NCBI RefSeq assembly: GCF_013368755.1 | Contig: NC_049565.1 | Coordinates: 2,294,001-2,358,000, forward strand | DNA length: 64,000 nucleotides | Direction: 5' to 3' | Source: Talaromyces rugulosus | Taxonomy: Eukaryota > Ascomycota > Eurotiomycetes > Eurotiales > Trichocomaceae | Shown: piece by piece, positions 49,498 to 62,476 of the stretch | How positions within the stretch are numbered: the first letter of the stretch is position 1 | Layout of the letters: every line of letters begins with the position of its first letter | The notes under the pieces: generated by a model | What the model saw: only the letters and a program-made list of their open reading frames with translations | Told to the model about the DNA's origin: nothing | The model's database searches: none | Program-made: the position numbers and the translations under genes

Positions 49498-52400
49498 ATG
49501 CCTCCAATACCTGCTCAACGCCCGACTCTACTAGATGAGAATCGGTCTTTGTCCGACCAAGGTTTGTGAATGCTGATTTAGCTTTTAATTTTTATTTTAA
49601 ACTTAAGAGCTGCCTTCGTCTGACATTCGTGATCAACAGATGTCGGACTTCTTTATCAGATCATCAGCCGCGCCGAGCAAAACCCCGATGTAGAATTTCT
49701 ACCTTTCAGAGCGCTATTTGCGGCTTACGATGAAGTTCTCGCCGAGCATGGCGCGGACGCCGATCCGGAACAAACATGCATGCGCTTCTTGTTTAAAATG
49801 GGCGCGAAGGGCTTTGGCGGCCAGCCTATCTTTGACCGATTCGAAGATCTCTTGCAGCAAAGGGGTATCGTGCTTTCTTTCGACGACGACAAGCCTAGTA
49901 AAAGTCAAGCCCACGGGCAGAATCCAACATTAACAGGCCCAATCTACGACGAGCAAAACACAGAGGGAATCGCCGAGGACACGACTCAAAGATCAATTCG
50001 AAGAAGGGCTTCTTTCAACTCTATCTATGATGCTGGCGAAGATACAGCTCAGAGGCACACAAATCGACCGAGCTCACGATCGTCAATGTCGCGCTTGGAA
50101 GTTGGAAAGTCAAATTTCCCCGAACTTGACAACCTGGGATACGAAGACGAACCGCATGCCGTCGGCCTGGCAAGATCGTCTGACAAACATGAACTGCTGG
50201 CCCGATTCTTGGAGATGGGCCGTCGGCTAATGGGCGGATTGGACCCATTGAGAGAGACTACCGAACTTCCTCACAACCACACACCCCGGCCACATCCAAA
50301 TCACCAGAAAAGTTCATCTTCGCTGAGCTCACATCCTCGAAGTCGCTCAGAAAGCTCCTCTTCAAGCAGGGATTCTTCTCTTGATTTGGATGCAGGCGTA
50401 AATGTTGAAGATATGAATATAGTTGAAGATGAAATTGGACCCAAGCCTAGTCTGTCTGACCTTCTGCGCGATTCATCAACATTCGCTATGTATCGCAAAA
50501 GAGCGGTAGCGAGAAAAGCTCTTCTTCAGTGGTTGGAAAAAGCCGTTGGTGCTCAGAAAACCCATCGGGATATGGAGACCTTGGCCTTGAACAAAGACCG
50601 AGTGACTCTGATTCGCCAAGCCTTTGAGCTCTGGCGAGCAGAACTCCAGAAGAAGCGTCAGGTTACTCAAACTGAGCGGTTCTTTCGGCACTTGGAGAGA
50701 CGGGCGGCCAAAGCCAGGGACTTATACCTGATGACAAAGGCTTTCACCCATTGGGCACAGCTGACTTCGGATGAGGTCTCTAAGACATCAGATGCTCGTG
50801 AACATATCCTGCGTCTCAAGTACTTCAATGCTTGGCGGGAGATAACGGCCGTGAACGAGCTCAAGGCTCAACGGTTCGCCTCTGGGAAGCCGCTGCATTT
50901 CTGGAAAAAGAAGATGAAGCAGATCAAAGATAGCGAAGAAGCCGCCGATATTGTACATGCTACCAACATAAAACGGAAATATATGAAAACTCTACATTGG
51001 ACACTTTATTTTGAACAACGGGCACCTGAATGGAATGATTATCGTCTAACAAAGTCATCCCTTCTTTCTTGGATTCGGGCTTGCAGAACGCAGAGAGAGC
51101 GCGAAACCGAGATAGATCATGTTAACCGACATGAGCTTCTTCAATCTGTCTTTCAAACATGGTCACAACGATTGCGGGTAGTGATGACTGCTCAACACGA
51201 AGCAGACACGTCATATAACAAAGGAATACTCAAAAACGACATTGAAATATGGCATGCTCATACTCGAGTACAGTCAGCAGCGACTCGAGTCGCTTCTAGA
51301 GTGGACAAGCGGTTGATGAAATCTGTTCTTGGCCAATGGAGATTGCGTACTAGCCACACCCATCAAGCTGATGATTTTAACAACAAAAGACTCATACATA
51401 ACGCATGGACGACTTGGAATGACCGCTTGCGCTGCTATGCACTGAATGCGCGGATTGAAGAGCGTTTGAAAATAGAGACAATTTATAAATGGGTTCTTGC
51501 AGAAAGATGTCGCCTTGCCGAGCGAATTCGAAACCAGCGCATCCAGCGGGAGATATTTACGGACTTCATACTCACTGCGCGGAACATGTCAAGAGAATTG
51601 ATACAGCGCGAAGAAGAATATGTACAGCAACGGAACCGCGATTCTCTTCGGTCTCACCTGCGGCGTTGGAAAGATAAACTTGAAATTCAATATAGGAGAG
51701 AGATTGCAGCTACGGAGTTCTATATACCTCGAATTGAACAAGAAGCACTTGTCATCTGGAAGTCCAGGCGCAGCCACACACAGAAAATCGAAAAATGGGC
51801 AATTGAAGCGCGTTTCTATTTTACTGCTAAAAAGGCTCTTAAGCAGTGGCAAAGTGCCACTGTGGAAGCATCAAAGAGACGCCGCCAGGAAGCGTATATG
51901 AAAGTTCGACGAAAAATCAAGATGAATCTAGCTTCCAGTGTCTTGGGTGTTTGGTATGAGAAATCGCAACATGCGGTAGACCTAAATCGCCAAGCCGAGC
52001 AAATCAACCAAGAAAAGCTTCAACAACAATCCGCCGAACTGGTGCAACGATGGCAGCAACAAACTTTGAAGGTGACGCAGGATGTGCAAGACGCTGATGT
52101 ATACTATCATCGACAACTTGCTTACCACATGCTTACTCGCTGGATTGATGGACATGAGAGAATCCAGGGCATGGAGGAACAAGCTGACGGGCTAGACTCA
52201 GTATACGTCTCCGGACTAGCCTCTGCACAGCTGCGCAAACTGAGTCTTCGTTTATTCCAAGTTCAAAGCACTTTCGAGACAGCAGATGCCATGCACGATC
52301 GAATTTTGAGAAAACATCACAGAAACATGTTCCGGCATTGGAACCATAGAAGCAACTATCAGCGTGAAGCTCGCGATGCGTCGGCGCCGGCGATCGCTGA

Positions 52401-52785
52401 ACCTACAGATCAAGAGCCTGCCACCCCAGCCACGACAGTTGGCTCCACGATCCCCCCCGAATCAGAACATACCTTAAATTTCAGCGATCTCTTGTCCATA
52501 CCAGAACATCAATTGACCTCGACAACCCCTATTGCTACGCCCGGATACTTGGCCTCTCCTTCAAGGCGAGCCGCGCGGGCGCGGATGCTCGCTCAAATGT
52601 CTACAACTCCTGCCACCCCGATCTTTACACCTTTCGCTACTCGTCTCCGAGCGGCCATGGACAGTGATAAAGGTAGCTCCAGTAGCAAGTTCCAGGGCCG
52701 CAGCTCCGTTGGAACTATGGTCCGTTTTGCTATCGAAGAGCCCGAGTCTCCAAGCGAAGGCCGAAGGTCTACAAGAAGGGAGTGA
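49498..52785 (+). CDS. SFI1: Spindle pole body protein Sfi1
   Basis: Two exons: 49498-49561 and 49640-52785; 1069 aa, intron 78 nt (GTTTGT to CAACAG). Sfi1 is a long helix that binds centrin (Cdc31) and builds the half-bridge for spindle pole body duplication. About 16 short repeats with a central tryptophan are visible between about residues 300 and 900, for example LLQWLEKAV, FELWRAELQ, FTHWAQLT, FNAWREIT, FQTWSQRLR, WTTWNDRLR, LRRWKDKLE, LKQWQSATV, FRHWNHRS; these are the centrin-binding sites. The N-terminus MPPIPAQRPTLLDENRSL, spliced to DVGLLYQIISRAEQNPDVEF, fits filamentous-fungus Sfi1. The C-terminal tail (SPSRRAARARMLAQMSTTPA and on) is Ser/Thr-Pro-rich, a candidate region for CDK and Cdc14 control. 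Confidence 0.9.
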
Positions 52786-53694
52786 CGAATTTTTCGCCTT
52801 CCACTTTCCTCTTTCTCTCTCTTGGACATTTGAACATAATTTGATCGACATATAATTGTACTTGTTGTACAGTCGTCGACTGTGCGTTTCCCAGAGACTT
52901 GTGATATTTTGTGATGATACCCCCACTATTGCATACGCGGTGTTGGTATGAAGGGCTACTGCGTTGGCGGTGGTCTGATATGTTATGTTACCTTGGTATT
53001 TTTCTTGTTGATATATCTAAATTACGAATTATGCGTTAGATGACCCATGAAATCCGTTCAGCTTGGATATAAACTTGAGCTGGTGTTGACACTCATTGTT
53101 CCTGCGTAGTTTGACTATTAGATGTACGCGCAGAACTCCTGTGGCTTATAACGCAGCCAAATATACTGCTATAGCTTAGAGCATCTTGTTTAAATTATTC
53201 GCTTGATTGAATTATTCGAATACCCCTTTGTATCAATTGTTCGTGGACACGAAAAGGCTAGAAGCATGTATTCATTATGGCTTTCCGCTACCCGATGAAG
53301 CCAAGAACACGTTTTCGCTGCGAAAAAGCAAGTTTACAATGAACAGGCCGGCTTCAAAAAAATTAAAATCACCAATAGATTTGCGATATTCCCTTCATGG
53401 TGGGTTGATATTCCAAGAAACACTGATCAGGTGCGGAGGTCACACGGCGGCGTAAGGGCCCCCATCCCGGCCGCGACTGACGTCGATCATCCCATCCGGC
53501 AAGCACAGAGAGCTTCACTGACAACACCCAAGTTCAACCCGCGCCAGAAACCAACACCCAGAAACGCGCATTTCTCATAATTACCAGTTGCTAAGGCAGC
53601 AGATTAATTCGCCTCTCCTCCGGAAATCTGGCGATGGTTTAACGCAACGCGACACAGTGACTCCTCGTGGACCAGAAGCACCATCACCCTCCCT
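52786..53694. other. Intergenic, SFI1 3' flank and RAV1 promoter
   Basis: 909 bp. AT-rich first half, GC-rich stretch at 53430-53500 that may be promoter. A frame at 53207-53455 has no conserved content. Confidence 0.4.
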
Positions 53695-56600
53695 ATGCGG
53701 GCGGTTCTGCCAGGGAAGCCTCAAACGAAGCTCCAAGCTCTCAGCACCGCGCTGTGGGATGGGATTCGGATTGTTGTAAGGCCTTGAATCGCAATTATTT
53801 CTATGCGCCTGCAATACTGCGATGTCCAATTTCTGATAGTCCGTTTGCGATTATAGGCATACATCTCCGGCAATGCGCTCGTTATCTTGACCGGGGCCCA
53901 GACGCTCCTCCAGACTATATACGTTGACGATACAGAGCAACTTGAGACGATATCGATTGATGAAGCTTCGGGACATATCGCCGTCAGTGGAGGGTCGGAT
54001 ATCTTTATTTATCGCCCTAATGGCTTCAAGGGCGAGTCATTAAAGGTACGAGTCCACACGCAACATCGCCGACTGCAGAAGCTAACGGTTTCTTTTCGCA
54101 TCAGTGGTCGCTTGTATATACGTTTGCCTCCGAAGACGATAAGGAAGATGTGACCACACTATCATGGGGTTCTTCTGAAGAACTCTTGGTCGCGAACTCT
54201 AGCCTGTCTGTGTGGTTCCTAAACGGCGCGCCCCGTTTGGTGTGGAAAAAGAAATTGGCCAGCCCAGCAAAATTCGCAGAGTTTTCCCCGGATGCCGAAT
54301 TAGTAGCTACGACCGGAAAATATGACCGACTTGTTAAAATATGGAGAAGACTGTCGTTTGGCGCGGATGACGTCCGATTTGAGGTGATCTATCTGCCCCA
54401 TCCGGCCGCTGTTACAAAAATACACTGGCGCAAACCATTCCATCGGGAACAATCACTCGACAATGTGTTATATACAATGTGCACCGATGGCAAGGTCAGG
54501 GTATGGGCTATGTCGGAGCACCAATCTCTCTCTGTGATGCATCTTTGGACGGAGATTGATATGAATACATCCATTCAACCCCGAGATCGGTCACATGAAA
54601 CCAGTCGTCGTTATGCATTTATAGTCGACGGTCGAGACTTCAGAGCTGCTACCGAGCGAGCTGTTCAGCGAAACACTCAAAAGGATAATCTAGCCTTGGA
54701 ACATCTTGTTGAGGTAGCAAACAAGAGTCCCGATGTTTGTGTTGTTCTTGACGATTATGGTCATATGTGTGCGTGGGCTCTAGAAAACATTGGAGGTAAA
54801 ACCAAGTCTGCAACCGACGTTTTCAACATCCTTCACATAGAGGGCTTGCATTTCTCTTTTCTTCACACAGTCCCCCCAGAGCAGGACTATGCGCAGTTTT
54901 ATTCCTTCGGCGCTTCCACAGCGGAAGACTCATTATCAATACTGGTTCACTACTTCGACGGAAGGATAGAATGGTTTGATTCCCAGGTGGACGTACTTTT
55001 CGATCCGACACCGCGGAAAACCCGATTGACATCGCGAGGCACTTGGTCTGGCCATACAGAGCCTATCAAGAAGATCGTCCGCAGTGCACGGGGTCATGTC
55101 CTTGTGTCACGAACCGATGACAACAATGCAATGATTTGGCGACAAAGGGTTCGAAACTCGGGTTCTATTATGACCAGTCAAAGTTCGCTTTCATCGCCGG
55201 AGCACATACATCGGACGTGTGTGATTGGGGACGGCTATTTTCTAGTCAATCTCCATCATGATGGTCTGTCTCTATGGGATATTCGATCTTCTCCTGCTGT
55301 CATGTTGGATTCTCGTGATTTCTCTATCGCTAGCAAGCCCCTCTGCGTTTTGATGGTGCCGAATCCTGACCCATCCGATAATGTAGTGTACATTGCCACA
55401 ATAAGTGCAGATATGAAGGGTATCGCTTGGGAAGTCGACTTGTTCGACGCAAATGCTGACAGGGATACAACAAAAAATAAATCCACTACTGTTCTGCGAC
55501 AGTTTTGTACATTTGATATGGGGCTAGACGACGACGTTGCTTATGTTTTGGCTGTTGACCCAGCTGGCCAGATGGTTCGAAGTTCAGGATCCTTGGACCT
55601 TTTTGCTGCAGATATCGCCCTGTCATACACCGAGAAAGGGACCATCCACACCTGGGCAGCTAAAGTCGACAAAAAGAACTCTAAATTGGACTGGCTGCTC
55701 ACATCTTCGGTTGAAACTGGCATAGCAAATCCATCCCTGGCGAGTGGAAGTTCTATTCGCAAAGCAGCACTGGTCGACCAAGAGCGCACACATCTTTCTA
55801 TATGGGATACTAGCGGCGCTCAACTAGAATTCGACGAGCAATTTCCAGATCATGACATGATTCGAGATCTCGATTGGACCTCCACGCCAGACCAACAATC
55901 AATTTTAGCAGTCGGATTTTCCCACAAAGTCATTTTGTTCTCGCAGCTCAGATATGACTACCTGGATGCTGGTCCTTCATGGACTCCAGTGCGAGAGATC
56001 CGTATTCGGGACTTGACTCCACATCCAATTGGCGACTCGTGCTGGTTGGGCAGTGGCAATCTCGTCGTTGGTACAGGAAATCAACTTTTCGTATACGACA
56101 AAGAAATCGAAGCGCACAGTCAATTGGTTTCTGAACTTCGCATACCGGCCCGAGGCAGCTCGTTTGTAGATATTTTCGACGTTGTCAGCAGACTCAATGG
56201 GCCTTTACCCGTCTACCATCCTCAGTTCCTCGCCCAATGCATTTTGTCGGGGAAAATGAGCTTGGTACATCTTATTCTTTTAAACCTACATAAGAAATTG
56301 AAGTTTTATACAGAAGGGGACGGTATTGACACTTTTCTCGAGATACCCATCGAAGAGTTTTATAAAGATAGCGAGGTACGAAGTTTGCCCCCCAAGTTTT
56401 ATCGTGTCACAGGCTAATTTTCAAGTAGGGCCTGGAAGGATCATGGCATGGCTTCCGTTCATCTGATGACTACGATCACGAGCCGCAAGTCTTGGATGAG
56501 AATGTAGCGGCGGTGCTGAATGAGAACCTTACTCGAGTTACGCTCCCGCAACTTTCAAGTCAGGAGCAATTCCGTCTAGTTGATACGATCGAATGTGTTG

Positions 56601-58007
56601 CTACGGTTGAGAAGCATCGAAGGTCCATGGATGCCAATGCTGCCCGATATCTACTTTTTTTCCGGCAGCATATGCTCCGAAGAACCCAGGGAGTTGCGAA
56701 CAAAGACACCGTTTCCTGGCGAGAAATCGTGTGGGCTCTGCATAGCGGCAGCCAAGATATAATCACGGATTTGGTTTCCAAACAATTCAGTGGAAAGATG
56801 TTATGGAAATCAGCCAGAGAAAGTGGTATTTTCATGTGGTTGTCAGACCTCACGGGCTTGGTATGTTGAGTAACTTTTTTTTTTAAAAACGTTGAAAAAC
56901 ACTAATACCATGCAGAGGGCACAACTAGAGATTGTGGCTCGCAACGAATATACGAAGACTGAAGAGAAGAACCCGATTGACTGTTCACTATACTACTTAG
57001 CCCTGCGAAAGAAGAACATCCTTCAAGGCCTGTGGCGTATGGCGCACTGGAATCGCGAACAAGCACCCACTCAACGACTACTAGCAAATAACTTTGAAGA
57101 AACAAGATGGAGAACAGCGGCATTGAAAAACGCATATACGTTACTTGGAAAGCGCCGATTTGGTAAGATTTTATTCTGCACATTACGTGAATTCTTCTAA
57201 CTTCGATAGAATATGCCGCTGCTTTCTTTTTGCTAGCTGATCATTTACGTGAGGCTGCAAATGTGTGTATCAACCAGATCGGGGACATCCAACTGGCTAT
57301 CGCTATCACAAGAGCATATGAAGGCGATGATGGGCCAGTCCTCAAAGAGATCTTGGAGGGCAAAATTCTTACCGAGGCTGCATCCGAAGGTAACCGGTGG
57401 ATGGCATCCTGGGCCTTTTGGATGCTGAACCGTAGAAGCTCAGCGGTGCGATCTTTAATCGTGAGTACTCAGTTCAAATGTTGCAAAGTGACGAAGCTGA
57501 CACAGCCTGCAGTCCCCAGTCGATGCCCTCATACCACCAACGCCATCGTCTCCCGGAAGTCCGGGCATGATCTCCCTACAAGCGAGATCTTACCTGTCGA
57601 ACGATCCTGCACTAGTGGTCCTCTACAAGCAGATACGCGAAAAGACTCTCCAGACTTTGAAGGGCGCAGCACAGATTCCGCCCGATGCGGAATGGGCATT
57701 TGTACTGCGTAATGCACGACTCTACGATCGTATGGGTTGCGACTTGCTAGCTCTCGATATCGTGGCCCACTGGGAATTCCTACAAGCACCTCCGCCGCGT
57801 ACTCTGAACACATTCACCGACACCGAGACGGACTATCGCAAGTACCTACGGAGACGGAGCAGCCTGGTCGTTGCGGACTTGCCAGCTCGCACGTCTCGCG
57901 ATGATACTGCCACAAGCCAGACTACACAAGCCCAGAAACCGAAGCCGAAACCAACGACGTTTGCGGAACCAGACGCTAATTCTTTACTGGACAGTTTTGG
58001 GTTTTAA
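53695..58007 (+). CDS. RAV1: RAVE complex subunit Rav1
   Basis: Seven exons: 53695-53775, 53857-54045, 54105-56375, 56429-56860, 56916-57162, 57210-57460, 57513-58007; 1321 aa, introns 47-81 nt. Rav1 is the scaffold of the RAVE complex (with Skp1 and Rav2) that reassembles the V-ATPase V1 and Vo sectors. It opens MRAVLPGKPQTKLQALS and AYISGNALVILTGAQTLLQT, followed by WD40-type repeats (FSPDAELVATTGKYDRLVKI; VLYTMCTDGKVRVWAM). The Rav1p C-terminal domain includes CSLYYLALRKKNILQGLWRM and HLREAANVCINQIGDIQLAI, then the late block ALVVLYKQIREKTLQTLKGA. The first ATG gives the shortest conserved start; an overlapping frame at 53667 is not the gene. Confidence 0.92.
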
Positions 58008-58423
58008 GTGAAGGAGTGTACAAGCAATGTAGCTATACATGTACTTTTAGTGTCAATGAAGCAGATTGCAAGAACCATAAATGAATAATGTCGATACCGT
58101 CTCTAGTTCTATTTTTCCTATTCATGTACCTGACATGTGCGCGCATAGGGTGATCCAGAATCAATTACTCTTTAATTATAAATTCTAGACTATTAGATTT
58201 CTAATCCTTTTACATGTAACTAATAATTTGAAAAGGAGACTGGCAGTTCTATAGGTGGGATAATGCAAGTACTTGTTAAATAGGTTTTCATAAACTGCTG
58301 TGATTCATAACCATCGTACCATCATACTATTATACCATAACACTGCATGTACAAACGTGCAAATTCATCAAAGCCAAAAAAAAATTGTTTAACCAGTATA
58401 CCACCGGTCAACGTCCCTCAATT
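58008..58423. other. Intergenic between converging RAV1 and secreted-protein genes
   Basis: 416 bp, AT-rich, with no feature recognised. Confidence 0.4.
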
Positions 58424-59145
58424 TCAAGCCGGAAGTCGCTCAGGTCGTGTCCTTGTCATGGTGTTTCTTCTGTTCTCGCCAGATTTCCCAGTGCCAGCTT
58501 CCTCACAATCGAGCTGGACCCATACATCGCTCCAGGCACCAAAGTTTCGCTCTGTGCATTCACTCTTTGCATGACGGTCTTTTACTGGCGCCGTTAGAAG
58601 CGGTTCATCGATGCAACCAGCGACTTCGTGCAGAGTCATATTGCACTGTTGAAACGGCGTGACAGTGACCAGTTCCAGCTCAACAGAGACCGAGTTTGAA
58701 TCGGCATGAGTCTCGGTCACAATGGGAACGGCCTTGCATTGGCCCTGGGTAATATTGAAAGGAGCTGTTCGCGTTTCTTTTGTCGAGTCTGGCTGGGCAG
58801 CAGCGAGTAGGGCTCGGAATAGCGATTTTTTGCTACTGAACACCGACGGCGCAGCATGTGCTGTTGCAGAGGGACTGGAAATAGCGGGGGTGGAGTGGAA
58901 AGTTCGAGCAGAAGCTGACCTAGCAGGCACTGCGTTTGCTGAATGCTGGGTCGCGGATATTATGTCGGCAAGATCGTCGGTGGTGAAGGCGTCATCTGGA
59001 CATGTTCGGTAGAAGCTTACCCACGCCTCGCCTCCTGTGATGGCATATGCGGGCAGTGAGCAGAGCAATAAAAGAGACAATATTGAAAAAAGCTGTTCTG
59101 GTTGTTAGATAAAGCTCAGTGTAAAACAAGAAGTGAACGTACCAT
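58424..59145 (-). CDS. Small secreted cysteine-containing protein, function unknown
   Basis: Two exons: 59143-59145 and 58424-59092; 223 aa. The first coding exon is just the ATG, cut immediately by a 50-nt intron (GTACGT to AACAG). The joined N-terminus MLFSILSLLLLCSLPAYA is a clear signal peptide with an AYA cleavage site. The mature part starts ITGGEAWVSFYRTCPDDAFT and contains six cysteines, two N-glycosylation sites (NIT, NMT), a Ser/Ala-rich middle and a basic C-terminus. I do not recognise the family; lineage-restricted secreted proteins of this kind are common in filamentous fungi. Without the splice the frame would start at a TTG. It could be a wall, surface or effector-like protein; this is open. 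Confidence 0.62.
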
Positions 59146-60306
59146 ATTGCAGATTCGATGTTCTGAATAGCTAATCACTGATAGAGGTAATTGTTTTCTG
59201 TATTGTATAAGAACAGTTTAGGATACTCCAAGTAACTTTACAACGAGCAACAGGACGATCATTTAGCAGTATTAAATACTAAACGGCTACACACAACCAG
59301 CCACATATTGGCGTGCCCATCTATGGCGCGCATGACATTATCAGAGCGCCCATTACGTTAGAGTTATGTTACAAGCTCATAGAAAGAATGGAGGTTTATT
59401 AGAATAAGCTACACTAATGTAGCAAGGGACCAATTAATTGTTGATGTTGATGTGCATGCGCGTCGGGGAATTTGCCTGCCACATTCCAGAGAAACACGTC
59501 GAGAGCATTCCTTCGCGTCGCTGAAACTGGAGTCAGCTGGTATTGTGGGACTGCCATGTCTAAATAATTTGAGTTTAGAGGCTTCCATAGAAGGTTTGAA
59601 ACATTTTATCTTGATTGATCCATTGACTACCTCCTTTGTCAACAGCCTAAGAATGAATATCTTTTTAGCGGCTAGTCGTTCTACGGCACTAGTCAGTTGC
59701 CATTAGGTCATAGACTAATACGTCTAGCAAGTTAACTAGCAGCTTTTATAAACATGCATATCCAGGAGAGAATTGCAGAGGTCAATAGTGATTGGTAATG
59801 TTATATGGAGTAATATGGTGATAACTATAAAAGCCGCCAACCAATCAGAGTAAACCAACAGCAGTCTGGCTGTGATTGGGCAAGTTCATAACAAGGCAAC
59901 ATTTGGATCGTCTTTAATACTCATGGGAAGAGAGGTTTTGCCATGTATTCCATGGTAGTGAAATTCAAGAATTTAGTCTAATTCAAATTAACATCAAAAT
60001 TGCAAATAATGTTTAATACTCGGTACGATGAATGGTTTGGAGACTGTTAGACCCACCATTGATAACGCGGCCTTGATTTTAGTCATGTCCTAGGGCGCAA
60101 CAACATAAAGACAGACATGCACCTCTTCTTGGTTTGGAAGAAAGTTTCCAGCTTCAAAAATGCTTGTGTACGGGTTATCTACTGCTAGAAAACTCGGTAC
60201 AGGTCAACTAAAACGAATCAATTCGTTAGCATGTACGTACTCCGGCACGAAATTTGGAAGAGAGGCGCCCAATGTTAACCTAATTGAAGGCAAGCATACT
60301 AAAACA
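59146..60306. other. Intergenic, 1.16 kb
   Basis: It separates the secreted-protein gene from the dehydrogenase gene, which diverge. Small frames on both strands at 59409-59706 overlap each other and show no conserved content. CCAAT boxes occur near 59843 and 59872. No repeat or RNA gene recognised. Confidence 0.4.
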
Positions 60307-61381
60307 ATGTCAACAACCACAAATCACCACCTGGTTGTAACCCAAGCCGGCGTGTTTTCGCCGCCTATTCAGTTCACAGCTCCGCCGGGGATAAAGCTTA
60401 CGCAGGAGCATTTCAAAGACATAACACCCGACCAGCTTCATGAACGCATTCATAAAGCCAGCATAATCGTATCGTGTTGGACACGTCTCGACTCAGTGGC
60501 ACTGTCCGAGGCGGTCACACCAAATCTGAAATTTATTGCCGTCACCGCTGTGGGCACAGACAGTGTGGATTTGGCGACATGTCAAAGACGTGGAATTTTG
60601 GTCAGCAACTGTCCTGCAGCAAATGTTGAGTCGGTATCGAACCATGCAATGGCTTTGTATTTTGCTGCGAGAAGAAATGTGGTCCAAATGGACCGTGTGG
60701 TTAAAGACGGTGTCTGGCACAAGGAGGGGCCTTCGGTGGCTCTGAGGATGAAAGACAGCAACCAGGGCTTGGGCTTGACCTCTGAGGAAGAAACTGTGGG
60801 AATCATCGGGTTTGGATCTGTTGGTAAATGTTCTCTGATCTTAAGAGTGCCTGCTGTTGCTAATCACAAACAACATCACAATAGGCAAGAAAGTAGCACA
60901 GCTATCCAAGGGTTTAGGCATGAAAGTCTTGATAGCAGGCCGGAAGGGGCAGAATGAAACCACAAAAAAGGGGGATATAGAACGGACCCCATTTGAAGAC
61001 GTTCTCAAGCGCAGTACCGTTTTGATAATCGCTGTACCTCGAGTGCCCGAGACGATGAACCTGATCTCGACCGCCGAATTTCAAGCCATGTCAGCGGACA
61101 CCGTTCTGATTAATATTTCCCGTGGAGGCATCGTGGATGAGGCGGCTCTTTTGCAAGCGCTCAAGGAGAAATCCATATTCGGCGCGGCGACAGATGTTTT
61201 TGAAACTGAACCAGCATCTGCTGCGACATCGCCTTTACTTGCTGAAGACACGAGAAACTTGAATTTGACAACAAGCCCCCATTTGGCATGGTATGCCAAC
61301 AAAACGATGAAGAATTATTTGACGATATCTCCGTCGAATGTGCACAACTTTCTCTTGGGAAAGCCGACGAACTTGGTTTAG
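60307..61381 (+). CDS. D-isomer-specific 2-hydroxyacid dehydrogenase
   Basis: Two exons: 60307-60823 and 60885-61381; 337 aa, intron 61 nt. The NAD-binding domain has GIIGFGSVGKKVAQLSKGLG, completed across the splice. Catalytic residues of the family are all visible: Arg in INISRGGIVDEAAL, Glu in DVFETEP, His in TSPHLAWYA. The outer domain includes VTAVGTDSVDLATCQRRGI and CPAANVESVSNHAM. Such enzymes reduce 2-keto acids (glyoxylate, hydroxypyruvate, phenylpyruvate and others) with NAD(P)H; the substrate cannot be set from sequence. I took the ATG at 60307 because the family starts nearby. An in-frame ATG at 60160 would add 49 residues (MLVYGLSTARKLG...), possibly a weak targeting sequence. 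Confidence 0.87.
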
Positions 61382-61680
61382 ATTTGTGTTCATGTATCCT
61401 TTCATTTTCATCGTAATAGAAAGTTAGAGATTAGATAACCACGCTGGAATTCTCTTTCGCCTGCCCCAACTAACTAGCAAATCGTACAGGTGCAAACCAG
61501 AGATGTATTTAAGATTACTTTGAGGTCTGAAAGATTATGCCACAGTGACATCATTATGGGCGGTCCTTTGTTTATGTTTGGAATAATCCTCCTTTCTTTC
61601 TCTCCTTCCCATCCCTCATCCCCTGCCGCCAACCAAGATCTCCTTATCACCAAAGTCTGTGCGATCATGCTATCCCGAAA

Positions 61681-62476
61681 ATGGAGATGATACATCAATT
61701 CTATTATGCAACATTTGCTTCTCTGGGAGAATCCCCGCCTGAAAGCCGTTGGCGTCCGAGGATAAACCATAGATTGACTACCAAAGAGACTGAAAGTCTT
61801 TTGGGACCATCCGTATTTGATATGGATGACCACAGAGGCCAATCGAGGTCGACTTTGATGGTGAACGTCTGTTAAATAGCTGCCGTTACGCTATCTGGTA
61901 TGCCGATGGAAAAATGAATACCAATTTGATTGTGGTAGAGGCAAAAAGGGAGGAGAAAGTTGCCGAGGGCGTTACACAGTGCCTTGCATATGCTGGTTAG
62001 ACTTATTTTTTATGTTTGATTATAGGATGCTAACGTTTAATATTTATAACAGGAATCGTCCACCAGGAGAGGAAAAATTTAGGGCATCACAACACAATTG
62101 TTTTCGGAATTGCCACCGATAGCTTTGACTTCCACTTTATAAAAATCAACATAAACTCGGAGGTAACGTTGCCTGATCATACGCTTGATTTTGTTATTAA
62201 TGGCTAATAAATTGTTCTAAAATATAGTACACGATTTGGAGATCGAGCGAATCCCGGTAGGTATTCTAAAGAGACAAACAAGTGTGGTGTTTGCTTGTCA
62301 GGGTATTTACAGACAAATATTGGGAACCGCATTTGGAGCAGCTTGAAATGTACATGGACAAAGCTAGAGTTCAGGACCGGTATGACGGTACGATGTATGG
62401 AAAGTTGGTCATTCCATTCAAGCAGCGGCCTGTCCATGGATACCAAAGGTATTATTTGTTGGATAATGAGGACTGA
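61681..62476 (+). pseudogene. Damaged or incompletely modelled PD-(D/E)XK-like gene
   Basis: A chain of in-frame exons ends this gene: about 61836-61995, 62053-62162, 62228-62256, 62302-62476 (introns 57, 65 and 45 nt, all GT-AG). It encodes IEVDFDGERLLNSCRYAIWY, then LIVVEAKREEKVAEGVTQCL, HNTIVFGIATDSFDFHFIKI, and the end RPVHGYQRYYLLDNED. The D then ExK pattern (VDFDGE ... VEAKR) resembles PD-(D/E)XK nuclease-fold domains. Upstream, the open frame from 61681 (MEMIHQFYYATFASLGESPP) is in another phase, the downstream frame has a TGA at 61827, and only a 23-nt gap, too short for an intron, could join them. So there is one frameshift or an unseen 5' exon. I do not know the family's function. 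Confidence 0.45.

Noticed and set aside
59409..59706. Overlapping frames on both strands
   Set aside because: Neither resembles a known family and they exclude one another.
61813..61835. A 23-nt GT-AG gap that would join the two halves of the nuclease-like gene
   Set aside because: Far shorter than any other intron here (minimum 45 nt), so a frameshift is the likelier explanation.
62257..62301. Two in-frame stops (TAG at 62258, TAA at 62267) as proof of a pseudogene
   Set aside because: Both lie inside a 45-nt GT-AG intron that restores the frame, so they do not count against the gene.
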